The position numbers and the translations under genes were made by a program. A stretch of DNA of 64,000 nt from Bdellovibrio sp. NC01. GTDB lineage: Bacteria; Bdellovibrionota; Bdellovibrionia; Bdellovibrionales; Bdellovibrionaceae. The DNA lies in NCBI RefSeq assembly GCF_006874625.1, contig NZ_CP030034.1, forward strand, positions 1,178,001-1,242,000, given 5' to 3'. This document shows, one piece after another, positions 63,337 to 64,000 of this stretch (position 1 is its first letter; every line of letters starts with the position of its first letter). The notes below the pieces were generated by a model. It was not told the DNA's origin. It did no database searches and worked only from the letters and a program-made list of their open reading frames with translations.

Positions 63337-64000
63337 GTGGATTGGCTTAAAGGTTTAAATCCTGAACAGCAGAAAGCCGTTAAGCATAATTTCGGTCCAT
63401 TGTTGATCTTGGCGGGGGCCGGATCTGGCAAGACAACCGTTCTTGTTTCACGCACGGGACGTATGATTTCAGAAAGGGTCGCCAAGGCTCCAGAGATCTG
63501 CGTTTTGACGTTCACAAATAAAGCAGCTCGCGAATTAAAACACCGGGTCGGGCAGAAACTGGGTGGCGCGGGCGAAGGCTTGTGGGCGGGAACGTTCCAC
63601 TCTTTCGGTCTTCAGATTCTTCGTCGTTTTCACAAACATGCAGGTCTTTCACCGTACTTCGGGATCGTCGATCAAACGGATTGTAATGCCGTTTTGAAAG
63701 AACTCATCAAAGACATCAAAATTACTTCTAAAGATAAATTCGACATCGATAAAATTTTAACGATGATCAACGACAAGCGCACTGGTGTTGCGCCTGTACA
63801 CGAAGGCCAAGATGAATACCACGAAGTTGTGGAAGTGCTTGCGCCAAAGTTCGCCAAACGTTTGGAACACCTGGGTGTCGTCGACTTCGAAGGTCTTTTG
63901 ATTAAGCCTTTGCAGTTGTTTAAAGAACATCCTGAAATCTTAGAAAAAGTTCAGAATCAATTCTCTCAAGTCATGGTCGATGAGTTCCAGGATACCAACC
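63337..64000 (+). CDS. UvrD/PcrA-type superfamily 1 DNA helicase, 5' part
   Basis: The gene runs off the window edge, so only about 221 codons are seen, from a GTG at 63337 with GAGGGG 8 nt upstream. Motifs: LNPEQQKAV (Q motif), LAGAGSGKTTVLVSRT (Walker A), VLTFTNKAARELKHRV (motif Ia), GTFHSFGLQILRRF and the beginning of VMVDEFQDTN (Walker B, DExx). This is a 3'-5' helicase of excision repair and replication restart. Whether its C-terminus has its own Tudor domain cannot be seen here. Confidence 0.9.
   Translation, partial: MDWLKGLNPEQQKAVKHNFGPLLILAGAGSGKTTVLVSRTGRMISERVAKAPEICVLTFTNKAARELKHRVGQKLGGAGEGLWAGTFHSFGLQILRRFHKHAGLSPYFGIVDQTDCNAVLKELIKDIKITSKDKFDIDKILTMINDKRTGVAPVHEGQDEYHEVVEVLAPKFAKRLEHLGVVDFEGLLIKPLQLFKEHPEILEKVQNQFSQVMVDEFQDTN

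Noticed and set aside
1-64000. CRISPR array, prophage, rRNA or tRNA genes
   Set aside because: No regularly spaced direct repeats, no phage structural genes, and no recognisable tRNA cloverleaf or rRNA segment in any intergenic region.

Overview
The window looks like chromosomal DNA of a Bdellovibrio-type predatory bacterium (Bdellovibrionota). The evidence is the mix of housekeeping genes with many signal-peptide proteases, lipoproteins and Bdellovibrio-style genes, a type IV pilin gene (pilA) followed by a TPR-like membrane protein gene, and a separate dnaJ-then-dnaK arrangement. G+C is moderate by eye. No rRNA, recognisable tRNA, CRISPR array, prophage or plasmid module was seen. The species assignment is an inference from gene content, not a database match.

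Layout. 1-5.3 kb: an RDD membrane protein coupled to a rhomboid protease, a secreted endonuclease I, a hairpin repeat next to a REP-associated tyrosine transposase (RAYT), and two small secreted proteins. 5.5-12.2 kb: a cloverleaf-like inverted repeat, putA, a FAH-family/SixA-like pair, hslO and a histidine kinase. 12.2-18.8 kb: a TraE/VirB8-like protein with a lipoprotein partner, NAD-type isocitrate dehydrogenase, a structured 6S-like RNA candidate, a matrixin-type lipoprotein, two small proteins (one a LuxR-type HTH), a long coiled coil fused to an Hsp20-like domain, and small proteins of unknown function. 18.9-31.3 kb: a duplicated-domain protein with an MFS transporter, a second cloverleaf repeat, a lipoprotein, then a leftward operon lnt-mutS2-lipase maturation factor-PAS histidine kinase, a zinc-ribbon membrane protein and a subtilisin.

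31.4-43 kb: a lipoprotein, a long hairpin, then a leftward proteostasis/envelope cluster (clpS-clpA-htpX-slt), pilA with its partner, dnaJ, and dnaK behind a sigma32-like promoter. 43-51 kb: acs and a small membrane protein, a tRNA dihydrouridine synthase, glutaredoxin, a methyltransferase, a prolyl oligopeptidase and a secreted protein. 51-64 kb: an 800-residue secreted protein of unknown function, a TolC-MacA-MacB type efflux operon, a leftward ychJ-EVE-dusC operon, and a rightward SDR-fumC-unknown-zinc ribbon/Tudor-like operon that ends at a terminator just before a UvrD/PcrA helicase cut by the window edge.

Themes. Protein quality control is dense (Hsp33, the Hsp20-like fusion, ClpS/ClpA, HtpX, DnaJ, DnaK, rhomboid). 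Exported hydrolases are also prominent (endonuclease I, matrixin, subtilisin, Slt, prolyl oligopeptidase), which would suit a predator. The most unusual items are the extragenic cloverleaf repeats with copy-specific self-complementary arms, the 6S-like RNA candidate, the coiled coil/Hsp20 fusion, and the zinc-ribbon protein whose C-terminus resembles the UvrD Tudor domain and lies beside uvrD.
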